Assembly (NCBI RefSeq): GCF_900109455.1
Contig: NZ_FOAG01000003.1
Location: forward strand, 248,001 to 312,000
Length of the DNA stretch: 64,000 nt
Origin: Roseovarius azorensis
GTDB taxonomy: Bacteria > Pseudomonadota > Alphaproteobacteria > Rhodobacterales > Rhodobacteraceae
Direction of reading: 5' to 3'
Shown here: in pieces, positions 17,428-27,785 of the stretch
How positions within the stretch are numbered: the stretch's first letter is position 1
Layout: every line of letters begins with the position of its first letter
Translations under genes and position numbers: made by a program
Notes under the pieces: model-generated
The model's input: only the letters and a program-made list of their open reading frames with translations
The model's database searches: none
Told to the model about the DNA's origin: nothing

Positions 17428-19032
17428 TCAGCGCCCTGACAGCGCGGCCGTCATGTGGATCAGCGTCGGGCGATCCGCCACAAGCGCCGCCCGCACGGCA
17501 TCCTGCAGGGCTTCCGGCGTCGCCGGGGCCTCGGCATGGGCGCCATAGGCGCGCGCCAGGGCGCAGAAATCCGGATTGTGGGCGATCACCGCATTCGGCG
17601 CGATCTGCGCGCGCACCATGCTGTCCTCGATCTCCTTCAGCTTTGAATTGTCCCACAGCAGAATCGGCAGGGACAGGCCCAGCTCGACCGCCGTGCCTAG
17701 TTCCTGCACCGTATACTGAAACCCGTAATCCCCCGCGATGCAGACCGTTGGCTTGCCCCGTCGCGCCACCGCGCCGCCGATTGCCGCGGGCAATGCATAG
17801 CCAAGCGTGCCGAAACCCGTCGGGTGATGCCAGTGGCCGGGGCGCGCCATCGGCCAGACTTCCTTGGCCACATAGGCAAACTGGGTCATGTCGGAATAGA
17901 TCATCGTATCGTCCGGCAGGGCCGCCCGCAGCACATCGCAAATCGGCACGATGCCGGGACGTTCGGCGTCGCTCTCGGCGCGCCAGCGGGCGCGGGCAGC
18001 GGTGATCTCCGCAGCGTGCCAACCGCCCCTGCCGGATAGCCCCCGCGCCAGCAGCGCCTCGGCCAGAGCGCCGGCATCGGCCAGCACCGCCCGGTCGCGC
18101 TGCGCGGCACCACCCAGTTGCGCGGGGTCGATATCGACCCGGATCAGCGGCGCCTCGTGCCCCGGATGATCGCGCCATAGATCGCATTGCGACAGTTCCG
18201 TGCCCACCGCCAGCACCAGATCGGCCCCGGCCAGAACTGCGGCGCTGTCGGGCCGCGCCAGGTAAGATCCGAAATCGAGCGGCGCGTCCGCGCCCATGAT
18301 CCCGCGCCCGGCATAGGTGGTGAACGTCGCAGCCCCCAGCCGCGTTGCCACCTCACGCCACGCCCGCGCGCTCTGCACCGCGCCACCGCCCAGGATGATC
18401 AGCGGCTTGCGCGCCGCATCCAGCGCCTGCGCCACATCCTCCGCCACATCGGGCGCAATCGCGGGGCGCAGGGTGACGGGGGTCGCCGCCGGGGCGGCCT
18501 CCGCCATGCCCTCCAGCACCGCGATCGGCACCTGCACATGCTTTGGCCGGGCGCGTTTCGTGGCAAACTCGGTCAGTGCGCGGTCGATCAGGTGATAGGC
18601 GCTCGCCGGGTCACGGGCCTCACGGCTCCAGTCGCAGACGCAATCCGCCGCCGCCCGCTGATCCAGCATCTGATGCAACTGCCCCGTGGTGGCCGCCGTT
18701 TCGTCCAGACAGGACGACAGCACCAGCACCGGCACGCTGTCCGACCAGGCCTGCCCCATCGGCGTCATGATGTTGCACAGCCCCGGCCCGGTGATCACAT
18801 AGGCCACGCCGGGCCTGCCGGTGGCGCGGGCATAGCCGTCCGCCATGAACCCCGCGCCCTGTTCGTGACGCGCCAGGACATGCGTGATCCCCGCCTCCTC
18901 GATACCACGATACATTTCCTGGTTATGCACGCCGGGGATGCCAAAGATCACCTCGACGCCGCGTGCCTTCAGCATGTGGCTGATCTGCGCCCCGAGGGGG
19001 GCGGCGGTTTGCACCTTTCGATTGTCCGCCAT
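17428..19032 (-). CDS. Thiamine pyrophosphate enzyme, 5-guanidino-2-oxopentanoate decarboxylase-like
   Basis: A 534-residue protein with the three-domain acetolactate synthase/decarboxylase fold. Features include VIFGIPGVHNQEMYRGIEEA, the catalytic-Glu loop ARHEQGAGFMADGYAR, and the ThDP-Mg motif starting AGDYGFQYTVQELGTAVELG. The GIPGVHN.E.YRG start matches AruI-type enzymes of the arginine transaminase pathway better than IlvB. The start at 19032 has AAGGAGTGCCGTG upstream; an in-frame start 13 codons earlier lacks such a site. No arginine transaminase or IlvN-like subunit is nearby, so the substrate assignment rests on similarity only. Confidence 0.7.
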   Translation of the reverse strand: MADNRKVQTAAPLGAQISHMLKARGVEVIFGIPGVHNQEMYRGIEEAGITHVLARHEQGAGFMADGYARATGRPGVAYVITGPGLCNIMTPMGQAWSDSVPVLVLSSCLDETAATTGQLHQMLDQRAAADCVCDWSREARDPASAYHLIDRALTEFATKRARPKHVQVPIAVLEGMAEAAPAATPVTLRPAIAPDVAEDVAQALDAARKPLIILGGGAVQSARAWREVATRLGAATFTTYAGRGIMGADAPLDFGSYLARPDSAAVLAGADLVLAVGTELSQCDLWRDHPGHEAPLIRVDIDPAQLGGAAQRDRAVLADAGALAEALLARGLSGRGGWHAAEITAARARWRAESDAERPGIVPICDVLRAALPDDTMIYSDMTQFAYVAKEVWPMARPGHWHHPTGFGTLGYALPAAIGGAVARRGKPTVCIAGDYGFQYTVQELGTAVELGLSLPILLWDNSKLKEIEDSMVRAQIAPNAVIAHNPDFCALARAYGAHAEAPATPEALQDAVRAALVADRPTLIHMTAALSGR

Positions 19033-19058
19033 CACGGCACTCCTTGTCCAATGGATAT

Positions 19059-20507
19059 TCAGGGCCGCCAAAAGGCGGGCAGAACCAGCACGATCACCGC
19101 CAGAAGCTCCAGCCGCCCCATGAGCATGGCCAGGATCATCAGCGCCTTTGCCGCCGCTGGAAAGGCCGAAAGCGATCCCGTGGGGCCGACCGTCTCGCCG
19201 AATGCGGGACCGACGTTGAAAATCGCCGTCCAGGCGGCAGTCACGGATTCAAGCAGCGTCAGCCCGGTCAGTTCCAGCGCCACCGAGAAGAACCCGAACG
19301 ACAGGATATAACAGGTGAACAGCAACATCACCGATTGCAGCACCTCATCCTCGACCCGCCGCCCCTCGTGGCGCAGAACCATCACGCTCGACGGGTTGAA
19401 AATCCGCCGCGCCTGCTGTCCCAGAGCGCGCAGCATGAGCTGGTAGCGGAAAATCTTGATCGAACAGCCGGTCGATCCGGTGCAGCCGCCAATCGCCCCC
19501 ACGGCGATCAGCATTACAAACGGAAAGTTACCCCATGCCGTGACATCGCCGGCACCATAGCCCGTGCCGGAAAAGATCGACACTACATTGAACAGCCGCT
19601 CACGCAGGCTTTCCTCTGCGAACCGGCCATTGGCGATCAGGTCATAGGCGGCCACCAGCACAAAGGCATAGATCAGCCAGCGCAGATAGGTGCGCACCTG
19701 CGTGTCATGCAAGATCGGCCGGACATTGCCATGCACCCCCTGCATCATCCGCACGAAAGGCAGGCTGGCCAGGATCATGAACACCACGGCGGCATATTGC
19801 GGTGCGCCGGGAAACGCCCCAAAGGAACTGTCGGAGGTGGAAAACCCACCCGTCGAGACAGTGGTCAGCGCATGCACCGTCGCATCGAACGGGCCCATCC
19901 CGAGCGCGAGATAGCTGAGCGTGAAGATCACCGTGAGGCCCAGATAGACATTGAGCACCCCCTTCGAGATATCAATGGTGCGCGGCAACGCCTTGCCAAA
20001 GGTATCGAACCCCTCGGAGCGAAAGAACTGCATCCCGCCCACCCGCATCTCGGGCAGGAACACCAGCGCCACGATGACGATCCCCAGACCGCCCAGCCAT
20101 TGCAGAATACCCCGCCAGAGCAGCAGCCCCTTGGATAATTCATCCAGTCCGGCAATCACCGTGGCCCCTGTCGTGGTCATCCCGGACATCGATTCGAAAT
20201 AGGCATCGACAAAGCTGAGCTGCGTCTCGCCCAGCATGAACGGCAGCGCGCCAAAGAGCGGCAGCGCCACCCAGACCAATGTGGTCAGCAAAAATGCCTG
20301 CTTGATCGTCAGCCCCTGCCCCACAGAGTTCTTGCAGGCCAGCGCCACCAGACCGCCGATCAGGCAGGTGACGATCATGCTCTCGGCAAAAACCGGCCAG
20401 TGATCCCGCCCTTCGGCAATATCCACCAGAAGCGGCAGCGCCATGGTCAGGCCCATGGCCGTGACCATCAGGCCGACAAGATATCCCACGGGACGCACAT
20501 CAAACAT
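19059..20507 (-). CDS. trkH: TrkH-family potassium uptake protein
   Basis: A 482-residue multi-spanning inner membrane protein. The selectivity-filter-like loops are visible: SMSGMTTTGATV, TTVSTGGFSTSD, IFSGTGYGAGDVT and IFNVGPAFGETVGP, each with the filter Gly. It translocates K+ with the TrkA regulator, which is not in this window. It lies 26 bases before the TPP-enzyme gene on the same strand, which may be co-transcribed. Length is normal. Confidence 0.93.
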   Translation of the reverse strand: MFDVRPVGYLVGLMVTAMGLTMALPLLVDIAEGRDHWPVFAESMIVTCLIGGLVALACKNSVGQGLTIKQAFLLTTLVWVALPLFGALPFMLGETQLSFVDAYFESMSGMTTTGATVIAGLDELSKGLLLWRGILQWLGGLGIVIVALVFLPEMRVGGMQFFRSEGFDTFGKALPRTIDISKGVLNVYLGLTVIFTLSYLALGMGPFDATVHALTTVSTGGFSTSDSSFGAFPGAPQYAAVVFMILASLPFVRMMQGVHGNVRPILHDTQVRTYLRWLIYAFVLVAAYDLIANGRFAEESLRERLFNVVSIFSGTGYGAGDVTAWGNFPFVMLIAVGAIGGCTGSTGCSIKIFRYQLMLRALGQQARRIFNPSSVMVLRHEGRRVEDEVLQSVMLLFTCYILSFGFFSVALELTGLTLLESVTAAWTAIFNVGPAFGETVGPTGSLSAFPAAAKALMILAMLMGRLELLAVIVLVLPAFWRP

Positions 20508-20572
20508 GAGGCGCAGAGTTGGCGTCAGCGCGGGACACTGTCAAGCACGATGCGCGCGGGTCATGCGATGCC

Positions 20573-20800
20573 TCAACCCGGCAGGATGTCCTCAAAGACA
20601 AACGCCGGAATATCCTTGCGTCGCAGGCCCATCGCGGCCAGTTCGGCATCGCTCAGACTGTGCAGGCGCGCAACACTGGCCAGTCTTTGCCGTGCGATCA
20701 TGTAGCCATTCATGCCACCCGCGCGCTCGGCCAGATAAAGATCCAGATCACGCCGCCATCTCGCGGGCAGAAATCGGGTGTGCAGATCAGTGTCGGTCAT
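20573..20800 (-). CDS. DUF1127 small protein (divergent)
   Basis: A 75-residue protein with the C-terminal motif RLHSLSDAELAAMGLRRKDIPAF. The start at 20800 has GAAAGGGG upstream; longer frames are unlikely. The C-terminal half aligns by eye with the neighbouring protein at 20989-21210 (both end in G.RR.DIP..VF.D). The pair probably arose by duplication. Function unknown; RNA binding has been reported for other DUF1127 proteins. Confidence 0.75.
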   Translation of the reverse strand: MTDTDLHTRFLPARWRRDLDLYLAERAGGMNGYMIARQRLASVARLHSLSDAELAAMGLRRKDIPAFVFEDILPG

Positions 20801-20988
20801 TGGAACCCCTTTCATCGGATCGGTCGGGTCCCCTCCCATTCGACAGTATAGCCTGAGTCTGGTTGGAATGCGCCCGCCCCTCAAAACGATGCGCGGGATG
20901 TTGCTGCATTGCAGCAAAAACCCCGACGAACAGGGTCCGCCGGGGAAATGATTGGTTCAGGCGCTTTCAGCGCGGCTGCGGCAAGTGC

Positions 20989-21210
20989 TCAGGCGTAAAA
21001 CAGGTCGCGGAAAACGTGATAGGGAATATCCTCGCGGCGAATGCCCATGCGCGTCAGTTCCGCATCGGTTTTCGCCTCCAGCGCCTCGATCCGGTTGCGG
21101 CGGGCGGTCACCCTTGCCTGCGCTTCCATGCCGCGCACGATTGCTGCGACAAACCTTTTCCAGCCCTCGCGCAGCGGCGATGCGGAAACGTTGGTTGTGA
21201 TATTTGCCAT
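20989..21210 (-). CDS. DUF1127 small protein
   Basis: A 73-residue protein, Arg-rich, with RRNRIEALEAKTDAELTRMG and RREDIPYHVFRDLFYA. The start at 21210 follows GTGAGG. Paralogue of the adjacent protein at 20573-20800, with which it shares the C-terminal G.RR.DIP..VF pattern. Function unknown. Confidence 0.78.
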   Translation of the reverse strand: MANITTNVSASPLREGWKRFVAAIVRGMEAQARVTARRNRIEALEAKTDAELTRMGIRREDIPYHVFRDLFYA

Positions 21211-21297
21211 TGGAAACCTCACTTTCGTTTGAGTTCAGGTTTCCTCCCTGCAACCGAATCTAGGTCAGCATGATTGACATGACTAGCGCCAATACGG

Positions 21298-21332
21298 AAT
21301 AGCCGGGTTGCATGAAACGCATCCCGGCTATT
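21298..21332 (-). terminator. Hairpin beyond the low-complexity gene, possible terminator
   Basis: A perfect 10-bp stem AATAGCCGGG (21298-21307) / CCCGGCTATT (21323-21332) with a 15-base loop, 7 bases beyond the stop of the minus-strand gene. No long U-tract follows, so it may stabilise a 3' end or be a weak terminator. Confidence 0.5.
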
Positions 21333-21338
21333 ACATAC

Positions 21339-21890
21339 CTATTCCGACTTGGTTTTTTTTACCGGCTCAGGCAAGGCAGGCGGCATCGAGGGCGCGCGCG
21401 GGCGCTTGACGACTGGCTCGTCGGTGGCCTTGGTCCTGGCGGGCATCGCTTGGTCCGGCGTGTGGGTCGCCTTCACCTTCCTGGCCGCGCGCTGTGCAGC
21501 GGGCTTTGATCTGGCGACAGGGGCCGGTTCTGCTTCTGAGACCGGCGCTGCCTTGGCTTCGACCGCAATCGCAGGCTTGACCTCCGCCACGGATCTGGCC
21601 TCTGCCACAGGCGCAGGTTTCGCCGCTTCCCATGCAACTTTAGGCTTCGGCGCCGCGACAGCCGCCCGTGGCGCGGGCGCATGATCTTCAACGGCGCTTT
21701 TCGCCTCCACAACCGCCTCTTTCCTCGCGCAGGGCTGCGCCGCTTTCGCCTTCAGACGACCGGAAAACGACCCTGCCTCAAGGGCTGCCTGACCAAAGAC
21801 CTGCGCAACCCGAAGATTGCTTTCGATCACATAGCCGGTCAGCCTGATTCCGGCAGCCGAGAGTTTGAGTGGAAGGTCGGGAGAAAGCAT
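21339..21890 (-). CDS. Ala/Pro/Lys-rich protein with phasin-like N-terminus
   Basis: A 183-residue protein. The first 45 residues (MLSPDLPLKLSAAGIRLTGY followed by VIESNLRVAQVFGQAALEAG) form an amphipathic region that recalls phasin-like proteins. The rest is an Ala/Pro/Glu/Lys low-complexity tail with repeated AEARSVAEVKPA-like units and a basic end. The start at 21890 is placed by AAAGGATATCCTC upstream. I infer a granule- or surface-associated structural role only weakly; no catalytic motif is present. Confidence 0.6.
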   Translation of the reverse strand: MLSPDLPLKLSAAGIRLTGYVIESNLRVAQVFGQAALEAGSFSGRLKAKAAQPCARKEAVVEAKSAVEDHAPAPRAAVAAPKPKVAWEAAKPAPVAEARSVAEVKPAIAVEAKAAPVSEAEPAPVARSKPAAQRAARKVKATHTPDQAMPARTKATDEPVVKRPRAPSMPPALPEPVKKTKSE

Positions 21891-22070
21891 GAGGATATCC
21901 TTTTCAACAGATTCAGGCTCGCATAGCGCGCTCAGGTTACAATCATGTAACGCGCGCGAATCCGGGGTGGCAGCAAATTGACGTAACGTCAAATCACTTT
22001 AGGACCCTTTGGCCGGAAGATGCTCAAGGATTAGCCGGCAATGATGATCAAACGGGCAGGCCGCACCCGC

Positions 22071-23171
<1,101 letters not shown>

Positions 23172-23303
23172 GCAAAGATTCCCTATACGCTCTGCCACAC
23201 CCAAACATAAGGCTTTTTGACAGGAATTGCTATTATCGCAGGGATTTACGACAAAAGCGTCAGAGCGGATCATTCCTTTCACTGAAAAGGCAGAAAATCC
23301 GCC

Positions 23304-24488
23304 TCAACCCGCGACATCCAGCGCCCGGCCAAGATCGGCCAGCAGATCCCCGACATCCTCCAGCCCGACACTCAGCCGCACCAGCCCCGGCGTGATCCCG
23401 AGCGCCGCCTTCTGCTCGGCCGGCAGCCGTTGATGGGTGGTGGTCGCCGGATGGGTCGCGATGGATTTGGCATCGCCCAGATTGTTCGAAATCAGCACGA
23501 TTTCGAGGGCGTTTAGAAACCTGAACGCCGCCTCCTGCCCACCCTTGAGATCGAGCGCCAGCACCGTGCCGCCCTGCCCCATCTGCGCCCGCACCAGATC
23601 GTGCTGCGGATGGCTGGCATGGCCCGGATAAATCACCCGCGCCAGACGCGGATCGCCCTGCAAGGCCTCGGCTATCGCCAGCGCGCTCTCGGACTGCGCG
23701 CGCACCCGCAGGTCGATCGTCTCCAGCCCCTTGAGCATGACCCAGGCGGTAAAGGGCGACATCGAACCGCCGGTATGCTTCATGTAGGGCTCCAGCGTGC
23801 CCCGGATATAGTCGCGGCTGCCCAGCACAACGCCGCCCAATGTGCGGCCCTGCCCATCGATATGCTTGGTGGCGGAATAGACGACCACGTCCGCCCCCTG
23901 CCCGATCGCGTTCGAGAAAACCGGCGTGGCAAAGACATTGTCCACGATCACCACCGCCCCCACCGCATGCGCCAGACCGGCCACCGCGCGGATATCGACC
24001 ACATCGAGCGTGGGATTGGCGATGGTCTCGAAAAACACCGCTCTGGTGCCGGGCCGGATCGCCGCGCGCCACTGGTCCAGATCGGTGCCATCCACAAAAC
24101 TCACCTCGACCCCGAACCGGGTCAGGATTTCCTCAAGCACATAGAGGCAGGAGCCAAACAGCGCCCGCGCCGAAACGACGTGGTCGCCCGCCCGCAGCAT
24201 CGAGGTCAGCGCCCCCGACACTGCCGCCATGCCGCTTGCAGTGGCGAATGCGTCCTCCGCCCCCTCCAGCGACGCAATGCGCTCTTCGAACATCGCCACC
24301 GTCGGGTTGCCATAGCGGGCATAGATGAATTCATCGTCACCCGCCTTGATGAACCGCGCCGCCGCCGACTCGGCGCTGTCATAGACAAACCCTTGCGTGA
24401 GAAAAATCGCCTCGCTCACCTCGTTATACTGGCTGCGCCGCGTGCCGCCATGCACCAGTCTGGTGCGCTTGTTCCAGCTTTCGCTCAT
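23304..24488 (-). CDS. metZ: O-succinylhomoserine sulfhydrylase
   Basis: A 394-residue PLP-dependent enzyme of the Cys/Met metabolism family that makes homocysteine from O-succinylhomoserine and sulfide. Visible are RYGNPTVAMFEERIASLEGA, IVDNVFATPVF and the PLP lysine in YSATKHIDGQGRTLGG. The start at 24488 has GGAGG 6 bases before it. The gene is under a SAM-II riboswitch and a hairpin terminator in its leader (24515-24613), which fits MetZ and argues against a cystathionine lyase role. Confidence 0.95.
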   Translation of the reverse strand: MSESWNKRTRLVHGGTRRSQYNEVSEAIFLTQGFVYDSAESAAARFIKAGDDEFIYARYGNPTVAMFEERIASLEGAEDAFATASGMAAVSGALTSMLRAGDHVVSARALFGSCLYVLEEILTRFGVEVSFVDGTDLDQWRAAIRPGTRAVFFETIANPTLDVVDIRAVAGLAHAVGAVVIVDNVFATPVFSNAIGQGADVVVYSATKHIDGQGRTLGGVVLGSRDYIRGTLEPYMKHTGGSMSPFTAWVMLKGLETIDLRVRAQSESALAIAEALQGDPRLARVIYPGHASHPQHDLVRAQMGQGGTVLALDLKGGQEAAFRFLNALEIVLISNNLGDAKSIATHPATTTHQRLPAEQKAALGITPGLVRLSVGLEDVGDLLADLGRALDVAG

Positions 24489-24514
24489 ATCCGTCCTCCG
24501 GGCATCCCTGCCCA

Positions 24515-24553
24515 TGAAAAAAGCCCCGACGCGGTCAAGCGAAAGGGGGCTTT
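24515..24553 (-). terminator. Terminator hairpin of the metZ leader
   Basis: On the minus strand AAAGCCCC (from 24553) pairs with GGGGCTTT, followed by a run of T (complement of 24515-24520). It lies between the riboswitch aptamer and the metZ start and is the likely expression platform. Confidence 0.8.
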
Positions 24554-24561
24554 CATCCTGA

Positions 24562-24613
24562 CCTCTTTAGCGGGATGTTTAACGTGGCCCGCAATCCGGT
24601 AACAAATCGCCAC
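24562..24613 (-). ncRNA. SAM-II riboswitch
   Basis: Read on the minus strand, the leader begins GTGGCGATTTGTTACCGG, continues TTGCGGGCCACGTTAAAC and ends CCCGCTAAAGAGG. P1 is GTGGC/GCCAC and the pseudoknot helix is GCGGG/CCCGC, with the conserved GATTTG, ACCGG, TTAAAC and GCTAAAGA elements. This is the classical alphaproteobacterial SAM-II (metA/metX/metZ) aptamer. SAM binding is expected to turn metZ off. Confidence 0.95.
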
Positions 24614-24736
24614 ATCCGCGCATTACTCCCGCGCGCGGCCTGCGTCAACACTGTCACGCAGGTTTCATGCGGGCGTCACCAAAGCGACGTATGGCCCCGC
24701 TACATCCCAACCACAAGATATGGTGGGATGAGGAAC

Positions 24737-25678
24737 ATGCCGCTTATACATGTGAATGCCGACACCAAAGGCCCCGCCCCGCATGCCCGGCAGGATGATC
24801 TGGCCACCCTCCTGCCCGGTCTTCTGGCGACCGAAGGGCCGGTGATCCTGATGGTGCACGGCTTCAAATACGCGCCCGGCCATCACAGCGAATGCCCGCA
24901 TCGGCACATCCTGTCGCTTAGCCCTGAACGCGACAGCTTCAAGGTTCTCAGCTGGCCTGGCGGCCTCGGTTTCGGTCAGGGGCGTGCGGATGAGGGGTTG
25001 GCCATCGGCTTTGGCTGGCAGGCGCGCGGCACAGTCTGGCACGCCTATGCCGAGGCTGCGAATGCCGGCGTGCGGCTGGCGCAACTGGTCTCGATGATCC
25101 GCGACATCGCGCCGGACCGCCCGGTACATGCGCTGGCGCATTCCTTCGGGGCGCGGGTGATCCTCAGCGCGCTGCCACACCTGCCCCCGCAGTCCATCGG
25201 GCGCATCATCCTGCTTGCGGGGGCGGAATTCGGCCAGCGCGCGACGGAATGCCTGAACAGCCCCGCCGGACGCAGCGCCGAAGTGATCAACGTCACCAGC
25301 CGCGAGAACGACCTGTTCGACTTTCTGCTCGAATGCCTGATCGCGCCACCCGCGCGCGGCGACCGCAGCCTGGGTCACGCGAATCCGCTGGCCCCCAATG
25401 TCCTCAACCTGCAGATGGACGATCCCGAAACGCTGGCGGCCCTGCAACGGCTGGGATTTGCCATCGCCTCGCCCATGGCGCGAATCTGCCATTGGTCGCC
25501 CTATACGCGACCGGGGGTATTCCCGTTCTACAGCAGTTTACTGAGAAATGCCCCCGAACTTCCGCTGCCGCTTTTACGCTCCATGCTGCCCGACGCCCCG
25601 ACGCCGCGCTGGTCGCGCATCCTCAGCCTGCCGGAACTGCGTCCGGCCTTGCCACTGGGACGAAAACCGTCATTCTGA
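24737..25678 (+). CDS. Alpha/beta hydrolase family protein
   Basis: A 313-residue protein with an oxyanion-type strand VILMVHGFKYAPG, and a nucleophile elbow ALAHSFGARVIL (Ser in HSFGA, a variant of GxSxG). The central domain resembles the DUF900-like esterase group. No signal peptide or membrane segment, so probably cytosolic. ATG 24737 is preferred because GAGGA precedes it. Divergent from metZ and 32 bases ahead of a GST gene on the same strand. Substrate unknown. Confidence 0.78.
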   Translation: MPLIHVNADTKGPAPHARQDDLATLLPGLLATEGPVILMVHGFKYAPGHHSECPHRHILSLSPERDSFKVLSWPGGLGFGQGRADEGLAIGFGWQARGTVWHAYAEAANAGVRLAQLVSMIRDIAPDRPVHALAHSFGARVILSALPHLPPQSIGRIILLAGAEFGQRATECLNSPAGRSAEVINVTSRENDLFDFLLECLIAPPARGDRSLGHANPLAPNVLNLQMDDPETLAALQRLGFAIASPMARICHWSPYTRPGVFPFYSSLLRNAPELPLPLLRSMLPDAPTPRWSRILSLPELRPALPLGRKPSF

Positions 25679-25710
25679 CGCCGCAGAACACACCGACCCC
25701 GGAGGATCAA

Positions 25711-26388
25711 ATGCAGGCCCCCATCGATCTTTATTTCTGGCCCACGCCAAACGGCTGGAAAATCTCCATCGCGCTCGAGGAAATGGGTCTGCCCTACCGG
25801 ACCCATCTCATCGACATCGGTGCCGGGGATCAGTTCAAACCCGAGTTCCTGGCGATCTCGCCCAACAACCGGATGCCTGCGATCACCGACCCCGAGGGGC
25901 CGGACGGCGCGCCGATCCATATCTTCGAATCCGGTGCGATCCTGCAATATCTGGCGCGCAAGACCGGGCAGTTCTACGGCACGACGGAACGCGACAGGAT
26001 CGCGGTGGATCAATGGCTCATGTGGCAGATGGGCGGCGTCGGGCCGATGGCCGGACAGGCGCATCATTTCCTGAAATTCGCACCTCTCAAGACCCCGCCG
26101 CAGGATATCCCCTACGCCAAGGACAGGTATCGGCAAGAGGTGGCGCGGCTCTATGGCGTGCTCGACCGCCAGTTGGCGCGGCATCGGTATGTGGCCGGCG
26201 ATTTCTATTCCATCGCCGATATGGCGATCTGGGGCTGGGCCTCGCTCTGGGAGGGACAGCAGCAGACGCTGGACGACAAACCGCATTTCGCCCGCTGGCT
26301 GGACGATCTGGGCAGGCGCGAGGGGGTACAGCGCGGCCGCGCGCTCGCAGCGGAAAAACGCCAGGATCCGACAGCGCGCAAAGCCTGA
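25711..26388 (+). CDS. Glutathione S-transferase family protein (YghU/Ure2p-like)
   Basis: A 225-residue protein with a thioredoxin-like N-domain (TPNGWKISIALEEMGLPYRT, then PNNRMPAITDP and the GSH gamma-Glu site ESGAILQYLA) and an all-helical C-domain ending near residue 205. The active-site TPNGxK resembles the Ure2p/YghU class. Likely a cytosolic GSH-dependent disulfide or peroxide reductase. GGAGG at 25701 fixes the start at 25711. Co-directional with the hydrolase gene before it. Confidence 0.88.
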   Translation: MQAPIDLYFWPTPNGWKISIALEEMGLPYRTHLIDIGAGDQFKPEFLAISPNNRMPAITDPEGPDGAPIHIFESGAILQYLARKTGQFYGTTERDRIAVDQWLMWQMGGVGPMAGQAHHFLKFAPLKTPPQDIPYAKDRYRQEVARLYGVLDRQLARHRYVAGDFYSIADMAIWGWASLWEGQQQTLDDKPHFARWLDDLGRREGVQRGRALAAEKRQDPTARKA

Positions 26389-26412
26389 GTTGAACTCGGG
26401 AAAATACCCGCG

Positions 26413-27036
26413 TCAGGCCGGTTGACTGTCCGATGGCACGAGCATCAGAACGATGAGCCAGTAAAACCCGTGCAGGACCAGAACAAAGACCGGCATCACG
26501 GTGATCCATATGGCCGGTGTTTCAAAGGCGATCAGCGTCTCGTTGACGCAGATCACCAGCGTCGCGACCAGGGCGTTCACCCGCAACAGGCTGACCACCT
26601 TGAATTCCGGCGTGCCATCGGCGCTGCGCGGGGTGATGCGATCCAGCATCTCGCCCTCGCGCATCACGCCCAGGACCATGACGACCAGAAAGAATACCGC
26701 AAAGGCCGTGATCAGCCGCTGTGTCAGCAGCGGATCATTCAGCCAGATCTGCAACGCCGCCAGCAGCAGCAACGCCGCCACCGGCCAGCGCAGCATAGCC
26801 GGACGACCGGCCCGCATCTGCCCCATGTCATGTGCCGCCTGCGGCAGATTTCGCCAGATCGCATAGGCCTGCGCCACCACGACCGCGAGGACAAAGGCCA
26901 TATTCTCGCCCACCTGCGCCCATTGCAGGCCGATCCAGATCATCAGCATGATGAGGACCGGCAGGACATTGCGCACCCGAATCGGCGGAATCGACAGGGT
27001 TGCGTCGAGAAGGCGAGAGGAAAAGCGCTTTATCAT
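26413..27036 (-). CDS. Uncharacterised membrane protein
   Basis: A 207-residue protein with about five hydrophobic segments (PVLIMLMIWIGLQWA, FVLAVVVAQAYAI, WPVAALLLLAALQIW, LITAFAVFFLVVMVL, VFVLVLHGFYWLIVL). The order suggests a small transporter-like or sensory membrane protein. No conserved motif that I recognise. The start at 27036 has AGAGG upstream. Located downstream of ispZ on the same strand, with which it may be transcribed. Confidence 0.7.
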   Translation of the reverse strand: MIKRFSSRLLDATLSIPPIRVRNVLPVLIMLMIWIGLQWAQVGENMAFVLAVVVAQAYAIWRNLPQAAHDMGQMRAGRPAMLRWPVAALLLLAALQIWLNDPLLTQRLITAFAVFFLVVMVLGVMREGEMLDRITPRSADGTPEFKVVSLLRVNALVATLVICVNETLIAFETPAIWITVMPVFVLVLHGFYWLIVLMLVPSDSQPA

Positions 27037-27127
27037 GCCTCTACACGTAGCGGCAGATTGGGGCCATATCTCGGCATAGATGTGAGAATTCCGGGAAAGT
27101 GCCGCAAAGGTTGCCGACACGGAACCT

Positions 27128-27742
27128 TCACTCGGCGGCATCGTCCGCCTTGTCCTCGGTGGAATGGTCCCGAAACAGCCTTCCCTGGGTCATGAAGAAC
27201 AGGAAAATCGCCGCCGTCAGGCCGAAGGTCTTGAAGTAGACCCAGGTTTCCTCGGACTGCGTGCGCCAGATCAGCTCGTTCAGAACGGCAAGACCAAGGA
27301 AGAACATCGTCAGTCTTTGCGTCAGGATCATCCAGCCCCGATCGCTGAGCGGCATCACGCCATCCATCACATATTGCAGATAAGATCGCCCGCGCCACAG
27401 GCCAAAACCCAGAATCCCGCCAAAAAGCAGATAGATCATCGTCGGTTTCATCTTGAAGAACCGCGGATCGTTGAACCAGACCGACAGGCCGCCAAAGACC
27501 ACGATCAGCACCGCCGTGACGACCTGCATACGCGACAGGTGCCCCGTGATCCGCCACAGGATCGCCATACAGATCAGAAAGACCGGAATGAAACCGGCCG
27601 TAACGACGATGAACCCGTCATATTCCGTGCCGCCAATGGCAAAGACACGGTCCTTGAGCCACAGGTAGGCGGCGAAGAAGGCCAGGATCGGGCCAAACTC
27701 CAGAACGGGTTTGGCCCATTTGGGCGTCGGCGTCTCTGCCAT
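27128..27742 (-). CDS. ispZ: Septation protein IspZ / YciB family
   Basis: A 204-residue inner membrane protein with the family pattern FGPILAFFAAYLWL, a central FGGLSVWFNDPRFFKMKPTM, and LNELIWRTQSEETWVYFKTF. The family is linked to cell envelope and septum integrity in enterobacteria, and in alphaproteobacteria it is longer at the C-terminus, as here. The start at 27742 has AAGGAG upstream. The C-terminal tail (HSTEDKADDAAE) is acidic. Flanked by a DMT transporter on the same strand. Confidence 0.88.
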   Translation of the reverse strand: MAETPTPKWAKPVLEFGPILAFFAAYLWLKDRVFAIGGTEYDGFIVVTAGFIPVFLICMAILWRITGHLSRMQVVTAVLIVVFGGLSVWFNDPRFFKMKPTMIYLLFGGILGFGLWRGRSYLQYVMDGVMPLSDRGWMILTQRLTMFFLGLAVLNELIWRTQSEETWVYFKTFGLTAAIFLFFMTQGRLFRDHSTEDKADDAAE

Positions 27743-27785
27743 GACTCTTGCACTCCTTGAAGGTTGTGAGAGGGTTGTGGAACCT

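Noticed and set aside
15443..18187. Long minus-strand open frame opposite the SPOR protein and part of the TPP enzyme
   Set aside because: It overlaps two well-supported genes and has shadow-type composition.
22013..22070. Possible terminator after folE2
   Set aside because: Only weak complementarity and no U-tract.
23172..23303. A Zur box for folE2
   Set aside because: No palindrome of the expected type was found upstream of 23171.
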